Shown here: positions 33,008-41,495 of the stretch, in pieces
How the letters are laid out: each line of letters opens with the position of its first letter
How positions within the stretch are numbered: the first letter of the stretch is position 1
NCBI GenBank assembly: GCA_019455065.1
Contig: JACFNC010000013.1
Coordinates: 1 to 64,000, forward strand
DNA from: Rhodospirillales bacterium
GTDB lineage: Bacteria > Pseudomonadota > Alphaproteobacteria > Rhodospirillales > Magnetospirillaceae
Direction of reading: 5' to 3'
Length of the DNA: 64,000 bases
Program-made: the position numbers and the translations under genes
The notes under the pieces: model-generated
Seen by the model: only the letters and a program-made list of their open reading frames with translations
What the model was told of the DNA's origin: nothing
The model's database searches: none

Positions 33008-35485
33008 ATGGGGGTCCATCTCTTCCTCTGGGCGGCATCGATGATGCTGGTGGCCGGTCCGGCTCTTGCCGCGTGGCCGGATGGCGGGATGCCGAGCCTG
33101 GTGGAGGTGCCGTCGCTGCTCGCTCTTCTGGCCGGTGCCGCCGGCATGGCGCCGGTGGCGCTGTGGCTGAGGTCGCGCGCCAGGAGAGCCGCGACCAAGG
33201 CGGAGGCGCGGGCGGCCGAGGCCGCGCGGCTCGAGGAGGTTCTGGCGGTCACGCCGGACGGCTACTACCTCTGGGACGCCGACGGAGGCGAACGGTGCTC
33301 CCGCCGGCTGGCAGTCACGCTTGACCTGTTCGGCGGCACCGAGGCGACCTATCAGGAAATGCGCGACTGTTTCCGGCCGTCCGAGGCCGCCGCTCTGGAC
33401 GCGGCCGTCAAGGAACTGCGCGCCGAGGGCGTGGGGTTCGACCTTGAACTGATGCTGCGGAACGGTTACCGCCGCGTGCTGGTCATGGGCGTGCGGGCCG
33501 CCGCCGCCGACGGCAGGGCACTGGCCGACGTGCTATGGGTGCGCGACGTTACCGAGGAGGCCGCGGCCGTGGACCGGCTTTCGCACGCCACCAGCGACCT
33601 TGCGGCCGAGCGTGACCGGCTGCGGGCTCTGCTGGACGCTTTGCCCTATCCGGTCTGGCTGCGCGACGCCCACCTTTCCCTGGTCTATTGCAACAGCCGC
33701 TATGCCGAGGCGGCGGATGCCGCCTCGCCTGCCGAGGCAGTCGAGCATGGCGGCGAGCTCGTCGGTTCCGCGTCGGTTCGCGAGGCCAGGGCGCTGGCGG
33801 CCCGTGCGCGGGCGGCGGGGATTCCGCGTAGCGAGAGTTTTCGTCTGGTCGTGGGGGGCGCTCGGCGCCTCGTCGAGATCACCGAAGTGCCGGTGCCGGA
33901 GGGACCGTCCCGTACGGTGCTGCTGACGGCCGGCTACGCCGTGGACAACACGCGCGAGGAGGAATTGGCCGCCGAGTTGGCCCGCCATGTGGAGGCCCAC
34001 GGCGCGGTGCTCGAGAAACTCGGCACCGCCATCGCCATCTTCGCGGCAGACGCCCGTCTCGGGTTCCACAACACCGCATTCCGCAGATTGTGGCACCTGG
34101 AGGAGGAGTGGCTGGACTCGCGCCCGACCTATAACGACCTGCTCGACATGCTCCGGGACCGCCGGCTGCTGCCCGAAGTGGCGGACTATCGGGCATTTCG
34201 CGAAGAGGAACTGCGCCGGTTCACCTCGTTGATCGAGCCCCTCGAAGACCTGCTTCACCTTCCGGACGAGACGACGCTGCGGCGTATCGTCTCGCCGCAT
34301 CCGTTTGGGGGCCTGCTGTTCACCTACGAGGACGTCACCGACGCCCTGGTGCTCGAGCGCTCGTATAACACGTCGGTCGCTGTGCAACGGGAAACGCTCG
34401 ACAACCTGCATGAAGGGGTCGCCGTGTTCGGTGGCGACGGGCGCCTGCGGCTCAGCAATCCGGCCTTCGCGGGCATCTGGCATCTGCCGGCCGAATTCCT
34501 GGCCGGAGAGCCGCACGTCACCGAGCTCGTGGCCCGCCATGCAAGCTTCTTCGGCGACGCCGATTGGCCGGCGGTCAACGCCAAACTCCTGGCACTGGTC
34601 AGGGAGCGTGAGGCCAGTCAGGGCCGGCTGGATCGCAGCGACGGCAGCATTCTGACCTACGCCAGCGTGCCGCTTCCCGACGGCAACGTGCTGACCACCT
34701 GGCTGGACGTGACCGATTCGGCTCAGGTCGAACGCGCCCTGCGCGAGCGCAACGAGGCCTTGCGGGCGGCCGACCGCTTGAAGTCGGATTTCATCGCCAA
34801 CGTGTCCTGCGAGGTGCGGGCGCCGCTGACCACCATCGGCGGGTTTGCCGAGGTGTTGACGGGGGAATATTACGGCAAGCTCAACAAGAGGCAGGCCGAA
34901 TACGCCCAAGGCATCGCCGCCGCCGCCGCCGCGCTGCACGCCCTGGTGGCCGACATTCTGGACCTCGCCGCGGTCGAGGCCGGCCAGATGACCCTTCACC
35001 TGAAGGCCTTCGACGTTCACTCCATGCTCGCGAACGTTTTGTCTCTGACGCGCGAGCGGATGCGGGAGAAATCCCTTCATCTCCACTTCGACTGTCCGCC
35101 GGATATCGGCTGGATGGTGGGCGACGAGCGCCGCCTGAAGCAGGTGCTCTTCAACCTGCTCTCCAACAGCGTCAAGTTCACCCCGGCCGGCGGGTCGGTG
35201 ACGCTGGCGGCCCAGAGGGCCGGGGGCATGATCGTCCTTACCGTCGCCGACACGGGCATTGGCATCCCCGCCCCCGAGCAGGAGGCCGTGTTCATGGGCT
35301 TCCGGCGGGGCAGCCACCCCGAGGCGAGGCAGAACGGCGCCGGACTGGGCCTGTCCCTGGTCAAAAGCTTTGTCGAGTTACACGGTGGCCGGGTCGAGCT
35401 GGTATCCGTGCCGGGCGAGGGCACGACGGTAACCTGCACGGTTCCGGCGGGCGAGGCCGATTCGCCGGCCGAAGGCGGCATCTAA
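33008..35485 (+). CDS. divL: DivL-like PAS sensor kinase with Cys at the phospho-acceptor position
   Basis: Membrane protein of 825 residues: two hydrophobic segments near the N-terminus, several PAS-like domains to about residue 580 (DALPYPVWLRDAHLSLVYCN; LEKLGTAIAIFAADARLGFHN; LDNLHEGVAVFGGDGRLRLSN), a DHp domain, then an ATPase domain with N-box LFNLLSNSVKFTP, DTGIGIP and GAGLGLSLVKSF. The H-box reads FIANVSCEVRAPLT: Cys601 (TGC, 34808-34810) stands where kinases have His and Caulobacter DivL has Tyr. Position next to ahcY matches divL of rhizobia as I recall it. DivL controls CckA and thus CtrA. ATG 33008 is preferred to TTG 33005. A plain, inactivated sensor kinase is the alternative. 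Confidence 0.78.
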   Translation: MGVHLFLWAASMMLVAGPALAAWPDGGMPSLVEVPSLLALLAGAAGMAPVALWLRSRARRAATKAEARAAEAARLEEVLAVTPDGYYLWDADGGERCSRRLAVTLDLFGGTEATYQEMRDCFRPSEAAALDAAVKELRAEGVGFDLELMLRNGYRRVLVMGVRAAAADGRALADVLWVRDVTEEAAAVDRLSHATSDLAAERDRLRALLDALPYPVWLRDAHLSLVYCNSRYAEAADAASPAEAVEHGGELVGSASVREARALAARARAAGIPRSESFRLVVGGARRLVEITEVPVPEGPSRTVLLTAGYAVDNTREEELAAELARHVEAHGAVLEKLGTAIAIFAADARLGFHNTAFRRLWHLEEEWLDSRPTYNDLLDMLRDRRLLPEVADYRAFREEELRRFTSLIEPLEDLLHLPDETTLRRIVSPHPFGGLLFTYEDVTDALVLERSYNTSVAVQRETLDNLHEGVAVFGGDGRLRLSNPAFAGIWHLPAEFLAGEPHVTELVARHASFFGDADWPAVNAKLLALVREREASQGRLDRSDGSILTYASVPLPDGNVLTTWLDVTDSAQVERALRERNEALRAADRLKSDFIANVSCEVRAPLTTIGGFAEVLTGEYYGKLNKRQAEYAQGIAAAAAALHALVADILDLAAVEAGQMTLHLKAFDVHSMLANVLSLTRERMREKSLHLHFDCPPDIGWMVGDERRLKQVLFNLLSNSVKFTPAGGSVTLAAQRAGGMIVLTVADTGIGIPAPEQEAVFMGFRRGSHPEARQNGAGLGLSLVKSFVELHGGRVELVSVPGEGTTVTCTVPAGEADSPAEGGI

Positions 35486-35487
35486 CC

Positions 35488-35520
35488 GCGCGGGGCGGGC
35501 TGGGTGAGGCTGCCCCGCGC
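35488..35520. terminator. Hairpin between divL-like gene and mop gene
   Basis: 9-bp perfect stem, 35488-35496 with 35512-35520, 15-nt loop, between the convergent divL-like and Mop genes. No T-tract on either strand; probable bidirectional stop signal. Confidence 0.45.
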
Positions 35521-35524
35521 TTCG

Positions 35525-35731
35525 CTACCGGGCCAGCATCACCTCGGTGGCCTTGATGATGGCGGTGACGTCGTCACCCACTTTCAGGCCCAGGTCGTCG
35601 ACCGCCTCGACCGAGATGAGCGAGGTGATCATCTGGTTGTCGCCCAGCCGCACCTTCACCTTGGCCATCACCTGCCCCTTGACGATGTCGGTGACCTTGC
35701 CGGTCAGGCCGTTGCGCGCACTCAGTTTCAT
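35525..35731 (-). CDS. Molybdenum-pterin-binding (Mop/TOBE) protein
   Basis: Single TOBE domain of 68 residues beginning MKLSARNGLTGKV, the Mop signature, followed by KVRLGDNQMITSLISVEAVDDLGLKVGD. Such proteins assemble into hexamers that bind molybdate in the cytoplasm. It lies 3' of a broken modA on the same strand, the remnant of a molybdate-uptake operon. The gene itself is intact and full length for the family. Confidence 0.88.
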   Translation of the reverse strand: MKLSARNGLTGKVTDIVKGQVMAKVKVRLGDNQMITSLISVEAVDDLGLKVGDDVTAIIKATEVMLAR

Positions 35732-35807
35732 GCCTGCCTCCCGTAGGAACGCCTAGGAAGTTCGGCCGCGCGCCGGACTCCATCAAGGGGAGCAAACGGG
35801 GGTGCGC

Positions 35808-36261
35808 TTATGGTGGGGCGAAGCCGTGGCGCGTTAACACCGCCTGTCCCTTCGCCGACAGGATGTAGTCGGCGAGAGGGCCGCCCGCCGCCTCACGCCC
35901 CTTCATCACCGTCAGGCCATAATCCGCGCCCACGTTCAGATGGCGCACACAGGCGGTTGCGTGCGAACGGCCGCACCGGACCGGCCAGGCCCTTGTCCTC
36001 CAACGCACGGGGATGGGCCATGTTGGCAGAGGCGAAGACGTCGGCCGGCTCGCCTTTCTCGATGCGCCCCTTGAGCAGTCCGGACGGGCTGAACACCGTC
36101 TTGACCTCCGCGCCGCGTTCCGCCGCGTATGCGGCGACGACCTCTGAAAGTGCCGCCTTGAGGCTGCCCGCCGCGTACAGGGTCGGCGTTTCCGCGGCCG
36201 CCGGCACCGGAGCGGCCGCCATCATGCCGGAAGCGAGCGCGATACCCACCTTCTTCCTCAT
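35808..36261 (-). pseudogene. modA: Degraded molybdate-binding protein gene (modA)
   Basis: The 5' part (36261 inward) encodes a signal peptide (MRKKVGIALASGMMAAAPVPAAAE) and the ModA N-terminal lobe: TLYAAGSLKAALSEVVAAYA, VKTVFSPSGLLKGRIEKGEPADVFASANMAHP, then FARNRLCAP. In another frame, from about 35943 to 35808, the ModA C-terminus continues: NVGADYGLTVMKG, ADYILSAKGQAVLTRHGFAPP. The roughly 100 central residues are missing, and the two parts are in different frames. This is an internal deletion with frameshift at about 35940-35950. ModB and ModC are absent. The reading frame that stays open past the junction ends in sequence unrelated to ModA. Confidence 0.8.
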
Positions 36262-36276
36262 CGTGCTTCCTCCCCG

Positions 36277-36684
36277 TCAGTTCAGGGTACGGGCGCCCGA
36301 CACGGTATCCTTTCCCCACCGCGGGCCCGGCACCCTCTCGCTCACGACCAGCAAAACGCCTGCCATCTGCACCACCGCCTCAGACGGCGGTCGAGCGACG
36401 ATCTCGACGATCTCGGCAGGCGCGGGCAGGCGGGAGAGGGCGTCGGCGACGCCGCCAACGTGCAGCAGCAGGGCGGGTCCCTGGCGGAGGCGGGCGACGG
36501 TGGCGGGATGGAACCGCGCCATCGCGGCCTCGGTGGCCAGGATGACGAAGCTGTTTCCGGCCCGCAGGCTGACCACGCCGTCCACGCCCATGTCGATGCG
36601 CTCGAAACCGAGGGCGAGGAACGACCGCAGCCGTTCCTCGATACGCTCGGACACCAGCAGCGGCGTGGCGCGCCGCGGCTCCAC
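36277..36684 (-). CDS. Hypothetical protein, possible VOC (glyoxalase-fold) domain
   Basis: Protein of 135 residues read from a GTG start 9 bp after the aldehyde dehydrogenase stop. The segment ATPLLVSERIEERLRSFLALGFERI followed by VVSLRAGNSFVILATEAAM resembles the first beta-alpha-beta module of vicinal-oxygen-chelate proteins, but the second module is unclear and metal ligands cannot be assigned. It is probably co-transcribed with the dehydrogenase. Possible decay, like the adjacent modA, cannot be excluded. Confidence 0.5.
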   Translation of the reverse strand: MEPRRATPLLVSERIEERLRSFLALGFERIDMGVDGVVSLRAGNSFVILATEAAMARFHPATVARLRQGPALLLHVGGVADALSRLPAPAEIVEIVARPPSEAVVQMAGVLLVVSERVPGPRWGKDTVSGARTLN

Positions 36685-36693
36685 GTTGCGCGC

Positions 36694-38190
36694 CTAGTAG
36701 GCGATGCACACCGACTTGGTCTCGGTGTACAGGTCGATGGCGGCGCGCCCCATCTCGCGACCGTAGCCGGACTGCTTGAAGCCGCCGAAGGGCATGTTGG
36801 GGTCGATCATGTTGTGGGTGTTGACCCACACCGTCCCCGCCTTGATGCGCGGGATCAGCGACATCACCTTGCCCATGTCGTTCGACCAGATGCTGGCCCC
36901 CAGGCCGTAGACGGTGTCATTGGCGCGCTTGGCGACATCGTCGAGGTCGTCGAAGGGCATCGCCACGACGACGGGCCCGAAGATTTCCTCCTGCACCACG
37001 CTCATCGAGTGGTCGACGTCGACCAGCACCGTCGGCTTGACGAAATAGCCCGGCCCATCGCCGGGGCCGCCGCCCGCGATGGCGCGCGCACCGGCGGCCA
37101 GGCCCTGGTTGATGTAGCCGCACACCCGTTTCTGCTGACGCTCGGAGACCAGGGGATTGATCTGGTTGTTGGGATCGAAGCCGGATCCGACGGTCATCGC
37201 CGACGCCGCCTGACCGAGCGCGCCGACCACGTCGTCGAAGATGCGCTTCTGCACGTAGAGCCGCGACCCGGCCGTGCACACTTGCCCCTGATTGAAGAAG
37301 ATCGACATCGCCGAGCCGCCCACGGCCATCTCGACCGGGACGTCCTCGAGCATGATCACCGGCGACTTGCCGCCCAGTTCGAGCGAGAAGCGCGTCATGT
37401 TGTCGATCGCGGCATGGCCGATCTTCTTGCCGACCTCGGTCGAACCGGTGAACGCGACCTTGTCGATGCCGGGATGGCTGACCAGCGCGGCCCCTGTGGT
37501 CTCGCCGCGGCCGGTGATCACGTTGACGACACCGGCGGGAATCCCCGCCTCGGCGCACAGTTCCGCCAGGCGCAGCGCGGTCAGCGGCGTCTCCTCGGCC
37601 GGCTTCAGCACCACCGTGCAGCCGCAGGCCAGGGCGGGGGCGATCTTCCACACCGCCATGATCAAGGGGAAGTTCCAGGGAATCACGGCTCCGACCACGC
37701 CCACCGGCTCGCGCACGGTCATGCCGCGGTAGCGCACGCCGGGCGGGAAGGCGAGCGACAGGTCCAGCGTCGAACCCTCGATCTTCGTGGCCCAGCCCGC
37801 CATGTAGCGCGTGAACTCGACCGAATGGCCGACCTCCAGCATGCGCGACATCATGATCGACTTGCCCTGGTTCAGGGTTTCGAGCTGGGCCAGCTCCTCG
37901 CCATGCGCGGCGATCAGCTCGGACAGGCGATAAAGCATCGCCTCGCGGTCGGCGGGCCGCGCCGCAGCCCATTCACCCTCAAGCGCGCGGCGTGCCGCGG
38001 CCACCGCGGCGTCGACCTCGGCGGAGGTGCCGTCAGGAACCTCGGCGATGACTTCGGCGCGCGCCGGATCGTAAACGGCAACCTTCCCGCCCTGGCCGGC
38101 GACCACCTTGTTGTCGATCCAATGACCGCGCGGTTTGGCCAGGAAGGCGGAGACGGCCGGGTCGATTTGCTGATGGGGAACTGCGGTCAT
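36694..38190 (-). CDS. Aldehyde dehydrogenase (phenylacetaldehyde dehydrogenase-like)
   Basis: NAD(P)+-dependent aldehyde dehydrogenase of 498 residues. Catalytic Cys305 is in FFNQGQVCTAGSR, the general-base Glu in LELGGKSP, and the nucleotide site in VVGAVIPWNFPL and FTGSTEVGKKIG. The FNQGQVC form and C-terminal PFGGFKQSGYGREMG resemble FeaB/betaine-type enzymes, so an aryl or simple aldehyde is likely; substrate not provable. A candidate promoter is on the minus strand at 38278-38308 (TTGACA, 19-bp spacer, TAGAAT). It is divergent from catalase. Confidence 0.9.
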   Translation of the reverse strand: MTAVPHQQIDPAVSAFLAKPRGHWIDNKVVAGQGGKVAVYDPARAEVIAEVPDGTSAEVDAAVAAARRALEGEWAAARPADREAMLYRLSELIAAHGEELAQLETLNQGKSIMMSRMLEVGHSVEFTRYMAGWATKIEGSTLDLSLAFPPGVRYRGMTVREPVGVVGAVIPWNFPLIMAVWKIAPALACGCTVVLKPAEETPLTALRLAELCAEAGIPAGVVNVITGRGETTGAALVSHPGIDKVAFTGSTEVGKKIGHAAIDNMTRFSLELGGKSPVIMLEDVPVEMAVGGSAMSIFFNQGQVCTAGSRLYVQKRIFDDVVGALGQAASAMTVGSGFDPNNQINPLVSERQQKRVCGYINQGLAAGARAIAGGGPGDGPGYFVKPTVLVDVDHSMSVVQEEIFGPVVVAMPFDDLDDVAKRANDTVYGLGASIWSNDMGKVMSLIPRIKAGTVWVNTHNMIDPNMPFGGFKQSGYGREMGRAAIDLYTETKSVCIAY

Positions 38191-38552
38191 GATGGGTTGG
38201 CTCCTGTTTCGACTATGGGAATGCGTCTGAAGGACAGCCGCAGCAGGCTTGTGCTTTTTTTGCGCGATTTTGAGTGAATTCTAGGCTGGTCGCGCAAGGC
38301 GCTGTCAATTAGCATTTGGTCTTACGCGACCCGGCAAATCCTAGTCCCCGCGCACAAGAACCGGCGGCCCAGCCGTGGCTCTGATCTGCATCAAGCCTCG
38401 TGTGCGGCTGTGATCCTATCCTGCGAACAACGCTTGGAAGGCGAAAAGGTCCCATTAAATCGAAAAAACCGATTGCCACACACGGAAATATCTATTGGAT
38501 CGTTGGCTGCGGGCGTGGATAAGTTGGGCAGATCAACCTGGAGGACAGTTCG
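38191..38552. promoter_or_regulatory. Divergent control region, aldehyde dehydrogenase / catalase
   Basis: This 362-bp gap contains no gene. On the minus strand TTGACA (complement 38303-38308) and TAGAAT (complement 38278-38283) form a sigma70-like promoter with a slightly long 19-bp spacer, for the dehydrogenase. For catalase, the segment 38455-38500 is AT-rich and a GGAGG ribosome-binding site stands at about 38540, but I find no convincing -35/-10 pair. A T7 run occurs at about 38254-38260. OxyR-type sites cannot be judged by eye. Confidence 0.5.
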
Positions 38553-40013
38553 ATGGACGAGAGCAAGGGCAAGAATTTGACGACCAACGCCGGCGCGCCG
38601 GTCGTCGACAATCAGAACGTGATGACCGCCGGCCCCCGCGGCCCGATGCTGCTGCAGGACGTGTGGTTTCTGGAAAAACTGGCCCATTTCGACCGCGAGG
38701 TGATCCCCGAACGGCGCATGCACGCGAAGGGGTCGGGGGCCTACGGCACCTTCACCGTGACCCACGACATCACGCGCTACACCCGCGCCAAGATCTTTTC
38801 GCAGATCGGGAAGCAGACCGAGTTGTTCGCCCGTTTCACCACGGTGGCGGGCGAGCGCGGCGCGGCCGACGCCGAACGCGATATCCGGGGATTCGCCGTC
38901 AAGTTCTATACCGAAGAGGGCAACTGGGATCTGGTCGGCAACAACACGCCCGTGTTCTTCCTGCGCGACCCCCTCAAGTTTCCCGACCTCAATCATGCCG
39001 TGAAACGCGACCCGCGCACCAACATGCGGAGCGCCAAGAACAACTGGGATTTTTGGACCTCGCTGCCCGAGGCGCTGCACCAGGTGACCATCGTGATGAG
39101 CGACCGCGGCATTCCCGCCACCTATCGCCACATGCACGGCTTCGGCAGCCATACGTTCAGCTTCATCAACGCGAACAACGAGCGCCACTGGGTCAAGTTC
39201 CACCTGAAATCGCAGCAGGGCATCCGCAACCTCACCGACGCCGAAGCCGAAGCGATCGTCGGCAAGGACCGCGAAAGCCACCAGCGCGACCTTTACGAAA
39301 GCCTCGAGCGCGGCGAGTTTCCGCGGTGGACCATGTACGTCCAGATCATGCCGGAGAAGGATGCGTCGAAGGTCCCCTACAATCCGTTCGACCTCACCAA
39401 GGTCTGGCCGCACCGGGACTATCCGTTGATCCCCGTCGGGGTGATGGAACTCAACCGCAATCCCGAGAATTTCTTCGCCGAGGTCGAGCAGTCGGCCTTC
39501 AATCCCGCCAACGTGGTTCCCGGCATCGGCTTCTCGCCGGACCGAATGCTCCAGGGGCGCCTGTTCTCCTATGGCGACGCCCAACGCTATCGTCTGGGGG
39601 TCAACCATCATCTGATTCCGGTGAACAGGCCGCGCTGTCCGTTTCACAGCTTCCACCGCGATGGCGCCATGCGGGTCGACGACAACCATGGAAGCACGCT
39701 CGGCTACGAACCGAACGACCAGGGCCAGTGGGCGCAGCAGCCGAACTTCGCCGAACCGCCGCTCAGCGTGGAAGGTGCGGCCGACCACTGGAACCATCGC
39801 GAGGACACCGACTACTACTCGCAGCCCGGCGCCCTGTTCCGGCTCATGACGCCGGCGCAGCAGCAGGCGCTGTTCGGGAACACGGCCCGCGCCATTGCCG
39901 AAGCTCCCCGGGAGATCCAGGTGCGGCATATCCGCAATTGCCTGCAGGCCGATCCCGCGTACGGCAAGGGCGTCGCCGACGCCCTGGGGATCCCGCTCGC
40001 GGAGACCGAATAA
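38553..40013 (+). CDS. katA: Monofunctional heme catalase
   Basis: Small-subunit (clade 3-like) catalase of 486 residues, disproportionating hydrogen peroxide. Catalytic His57 is in [14 protein letters not shown], the distal Asn in [15 protein letters not shown], and the proximal heme-ligand Tyr in [19 protein letters not shown]-binding-type residues around [15 protein letters not shown] are present. No signal peptide, so cytoplasmic. GGAGG upstream fits the ATG at 38553. It is transcribed alone, followed by a 10-bp-stem terminator. Confidence 0.95.
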   Translation: MDESKGKNLTTNAGAPVVDNQNVMTAGPRGPMLLQDVWFLEKLAHFDREVIPERRMHAKGSGAYGTFTVTHDITRYTRAKIFSQIGKQTELFARFTTVAGERGAADAERDIRGFAVKFYTEEGNWDLVGNNTPVFFLRDPLKFPDLNHAVKRDPRTNMRSAKNNWDFWTSLPEALHQVTIVMSDRGIPATYRHMHGFGSHTFSFINANNERHWVKFHLKSQQGIRNLTDAEAEAIVGKDRESHQRDLYESLERGEFPRWTMYVQIMPEKDASKVPYNPFDLTKVWPHRDYPLIPVGVMELNRNPENFFAEVEQSAFNPANVVPGIGFSPDRMLQGRLFSYGDAQRYRLGVNHHLIPVNRPRCPFHSFHRDGAMRVDDNHGSTLGYEPNDQGQWAQQPNFAEPPLSVEGAADHWNHREDTDYYSQPGALFRLMTPAQQQALFGNTARAIAEAPREIQVRHIRNCLQADPAYGKGVADALGIPLAETE

Positions 40014-40024
40014 GCACGGCGGGA

Positions 40025-40058
40025 AGGCGCGGCGATGCACGGCACGCCGCGCCTGTTT
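40025..40058 (+). terminator. Terminator after catalase
   Basis: Perfect 10-bp stem (40025-40034 with 40045-40054), 10-nt loop, then GTTTCG, 12 bp after the catalase stop and before the convergent AI-2E-family gene. Short T-run, so moderate strength. Confidence 0.6.
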
Positions 40059-40081
40059 CGGATTGGGGCGGGCGGTCGGCG

Positions 40082-41155
40082 TCACGGCGGGCGGTCGCCG
40101 AGGACATCCTCGACGTAAAGGCGGCGAACCAGCACGATGCCGGCGGCGGCAAGCGGCGTCGCCATGGCCACGCCGAGAAGTCCGAAGAACAGGCCGCCCA
40201 GAATCTGCGCCGACAGGGTGAGCGCGGGCGGCAGCGAAACGGCCCGGCGCTGCACCAGGGGAGTGAGCAGATAGCTTTCCCCCGACTGCACGGCGATGTA
40301 CAGCAGGGCCACATAGGCCGCCTGTTGCGGGCCGTCGGCGAAGGCGATGGCGATGGCCGGGACGGCGGCGATGACGGGCCCGATATATGGGATGAAGTCA
40401 AGCAGGCCGGCCAGCAGCCCCAGGGTGACCGCGAGCTTGACGCCGAGCAGGGACAGTCCCAGCCAGACCAGGATCCCGACGACGACCATGGAAAAGGCGC
40501 GGCCGATCAGCCACCAGCCCAGGGTTTCTCCGAGTTCCTCGAGGATGGCGCTGGCGCGGGTGCGGCGCTGCCGGGGCACCAGACGTACGAGGCCGCCCGT
40601 GTACACCCCCGGCTCGGCCGCAATGTAGATACCGAGGAAGAGGATCACCGCGAAGGTGCCGATCAGCCCGGCGGCAACCTGAAACGCGCCGCGCAGGCCG
40701 GCGGCCAGTTCGCCCGCCGAAGAGGCCAGCCGCGAGCGGATCTCCTGGCCCCAGCCGTAGCTCTCGAGAATCCGGGCGAACCATTCCAGTCGCACCGAGA
40801 GTTGCCGCCAAAGGTCGTCGATCTGCTCGGCGACCTGCGGCCCCAATAGCCATCCGCCGGCGCCGACGACAACCAGCAGCGTCACGCCCACGACTCCCAG
40901 GGACCAGCCGCGGCCAAGGCCCGTCCAGTGGCCCAGGAAGCTGCTTAGACCATGCAGGAACACGGCCAGCAGGATGCCGGCGAAGACGGTCAGAAGGAAG
41001 CCGCCGACAACCCATGCCAGGAATAGGAAAAAGGCCGCGGCCGCGACCATTCCGAGGAAAGGGGGATGCGTTCGGCCGAGGCGGTTGGCAGTCGGCGAGG
41101 CCGGAGGCGCCCCGTCCGGCCTCCCGCCTGCGTCCGCTTCCGCCATTGCGTCCAT
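40082..41155 (-). CDS. AI-2E family transporter (YdiK/PerM-type membrane protein)
   Basis: Polytopic membrane protein of 357 residues with about eight hydrophobic helices. The order is typical of the PerM/AI-2E exporter family: helices near the N-terminus (FLFLAWVVGGFLLTVFAGILLAVFLHG), a long amphipathic middle (QVAEQIDDLWRQLSVRLEWF), then LLDFIPYIGPVIAAVPAIAIAF and TPLVQRRAVSLPPALTLSAQ near the C-terminus. Substrate is unknown; few members truly export AI-2, and some move Na+/Li+ against H+. No quorum-sensing gene is nearby. Confidence 0.85.
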   Translation of the reverse strand: MDAMAEADAGGRPDGAPPASPTANRLGRTHPPFLGMVAAAAFFLFLAWVVGGFLLTVFAGILLAVFLHGLSSFLGHWTGLGRGWSLGVVGVTLLVVVGAGGWLLGPQVAEQIDDLWRQLSVRLEWFARILESYGWGQEIRSRLASSAGELAAGLRGAFQVAAGLIGTFAVILFLGIYIAAEPGVYTGGLVRLVPRQRRTRASAILEELGETLGWWLIGRAFSMVVVGILVWLGLSLLGVKLAVTLGLLAGLLDFIPYIGPVIAAVPAIAIAFADGPQQAAYVALLYIAVQSGESYLLTPLVQRRAVSLPPALTLSAQILGGLFFGLLGVAMATPLAAAGIVLVRRLYVEDVLGDRPP

Positions 41156-41166
41156 CCTCCTCGCTG

Positions 41167-41195
41167 CGCCGCCCGCCGATGGTTAACGGGCGGCG
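41167..41195 (-). terminator. Hairpin after the small secreted protein gene
   Basis: 9-bp perfect stem, 41167-41175 with 41187-41195, 11-nt loop, 31 bp beyond the stop of the minus-strand small gene and just before the AI-2E-family gene. No T-tract; tentative. Confidence 0.4.
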
Positions 41196-41225
41196 GCGAG
41201 GAAGGTTGCGAAGACGCCGGCTGCC

Positions 41226-41408
41226 TCAGCCTTTGGTGGGGGCGGGGCTGGGGACGGAGGTCCCGGAAGCGGTGCCGGAAGCGGTCTGCGAGGAGGTCGG
41301 CGCCTGGACGCTCTTGCTGTCGCCGTGGCCCGGACAGGCGGCGAAGGCCGGCAGTGCCAGGGCGGCGGTGGCCAGGGTGGCGAGGGCGAGGGCGGTGATC
41401 TTCATCAT
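41226..41408 (-). CDS. Small secreted Ser/Thr-rich protein
   Basis: A 60-residue protein. MMKITALALATLATAALALPAFA is a convincing signal peptide with an AFA cleavage site. The mature part is only about 37 residues: ACPGHGDSKSVQAP and then a Ser/Thr/Pro/Gly-rich tail. A single Cys follows the cleavage region, but the preceding residues are not a lipobox. Function unknown; it could be periplasmic. The start may be the second Met at 41405. A hairpin lies downstream. Confidence 0.6.
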   Translation of the reverse strand: MMKITALALATLATAALALPAFAACPGHGDSKSVQAPTSSQTASGTASGTSVPSPAPTKG

Positions 41409-41495
41409 CCAACTCCTGTGTCTGTGCCGTCAGGTGACGTGGTCACCAGAGTCGCCGGCCACCAGGGCGGTCGCCCGAAAGATCCGCCCGAGCGC

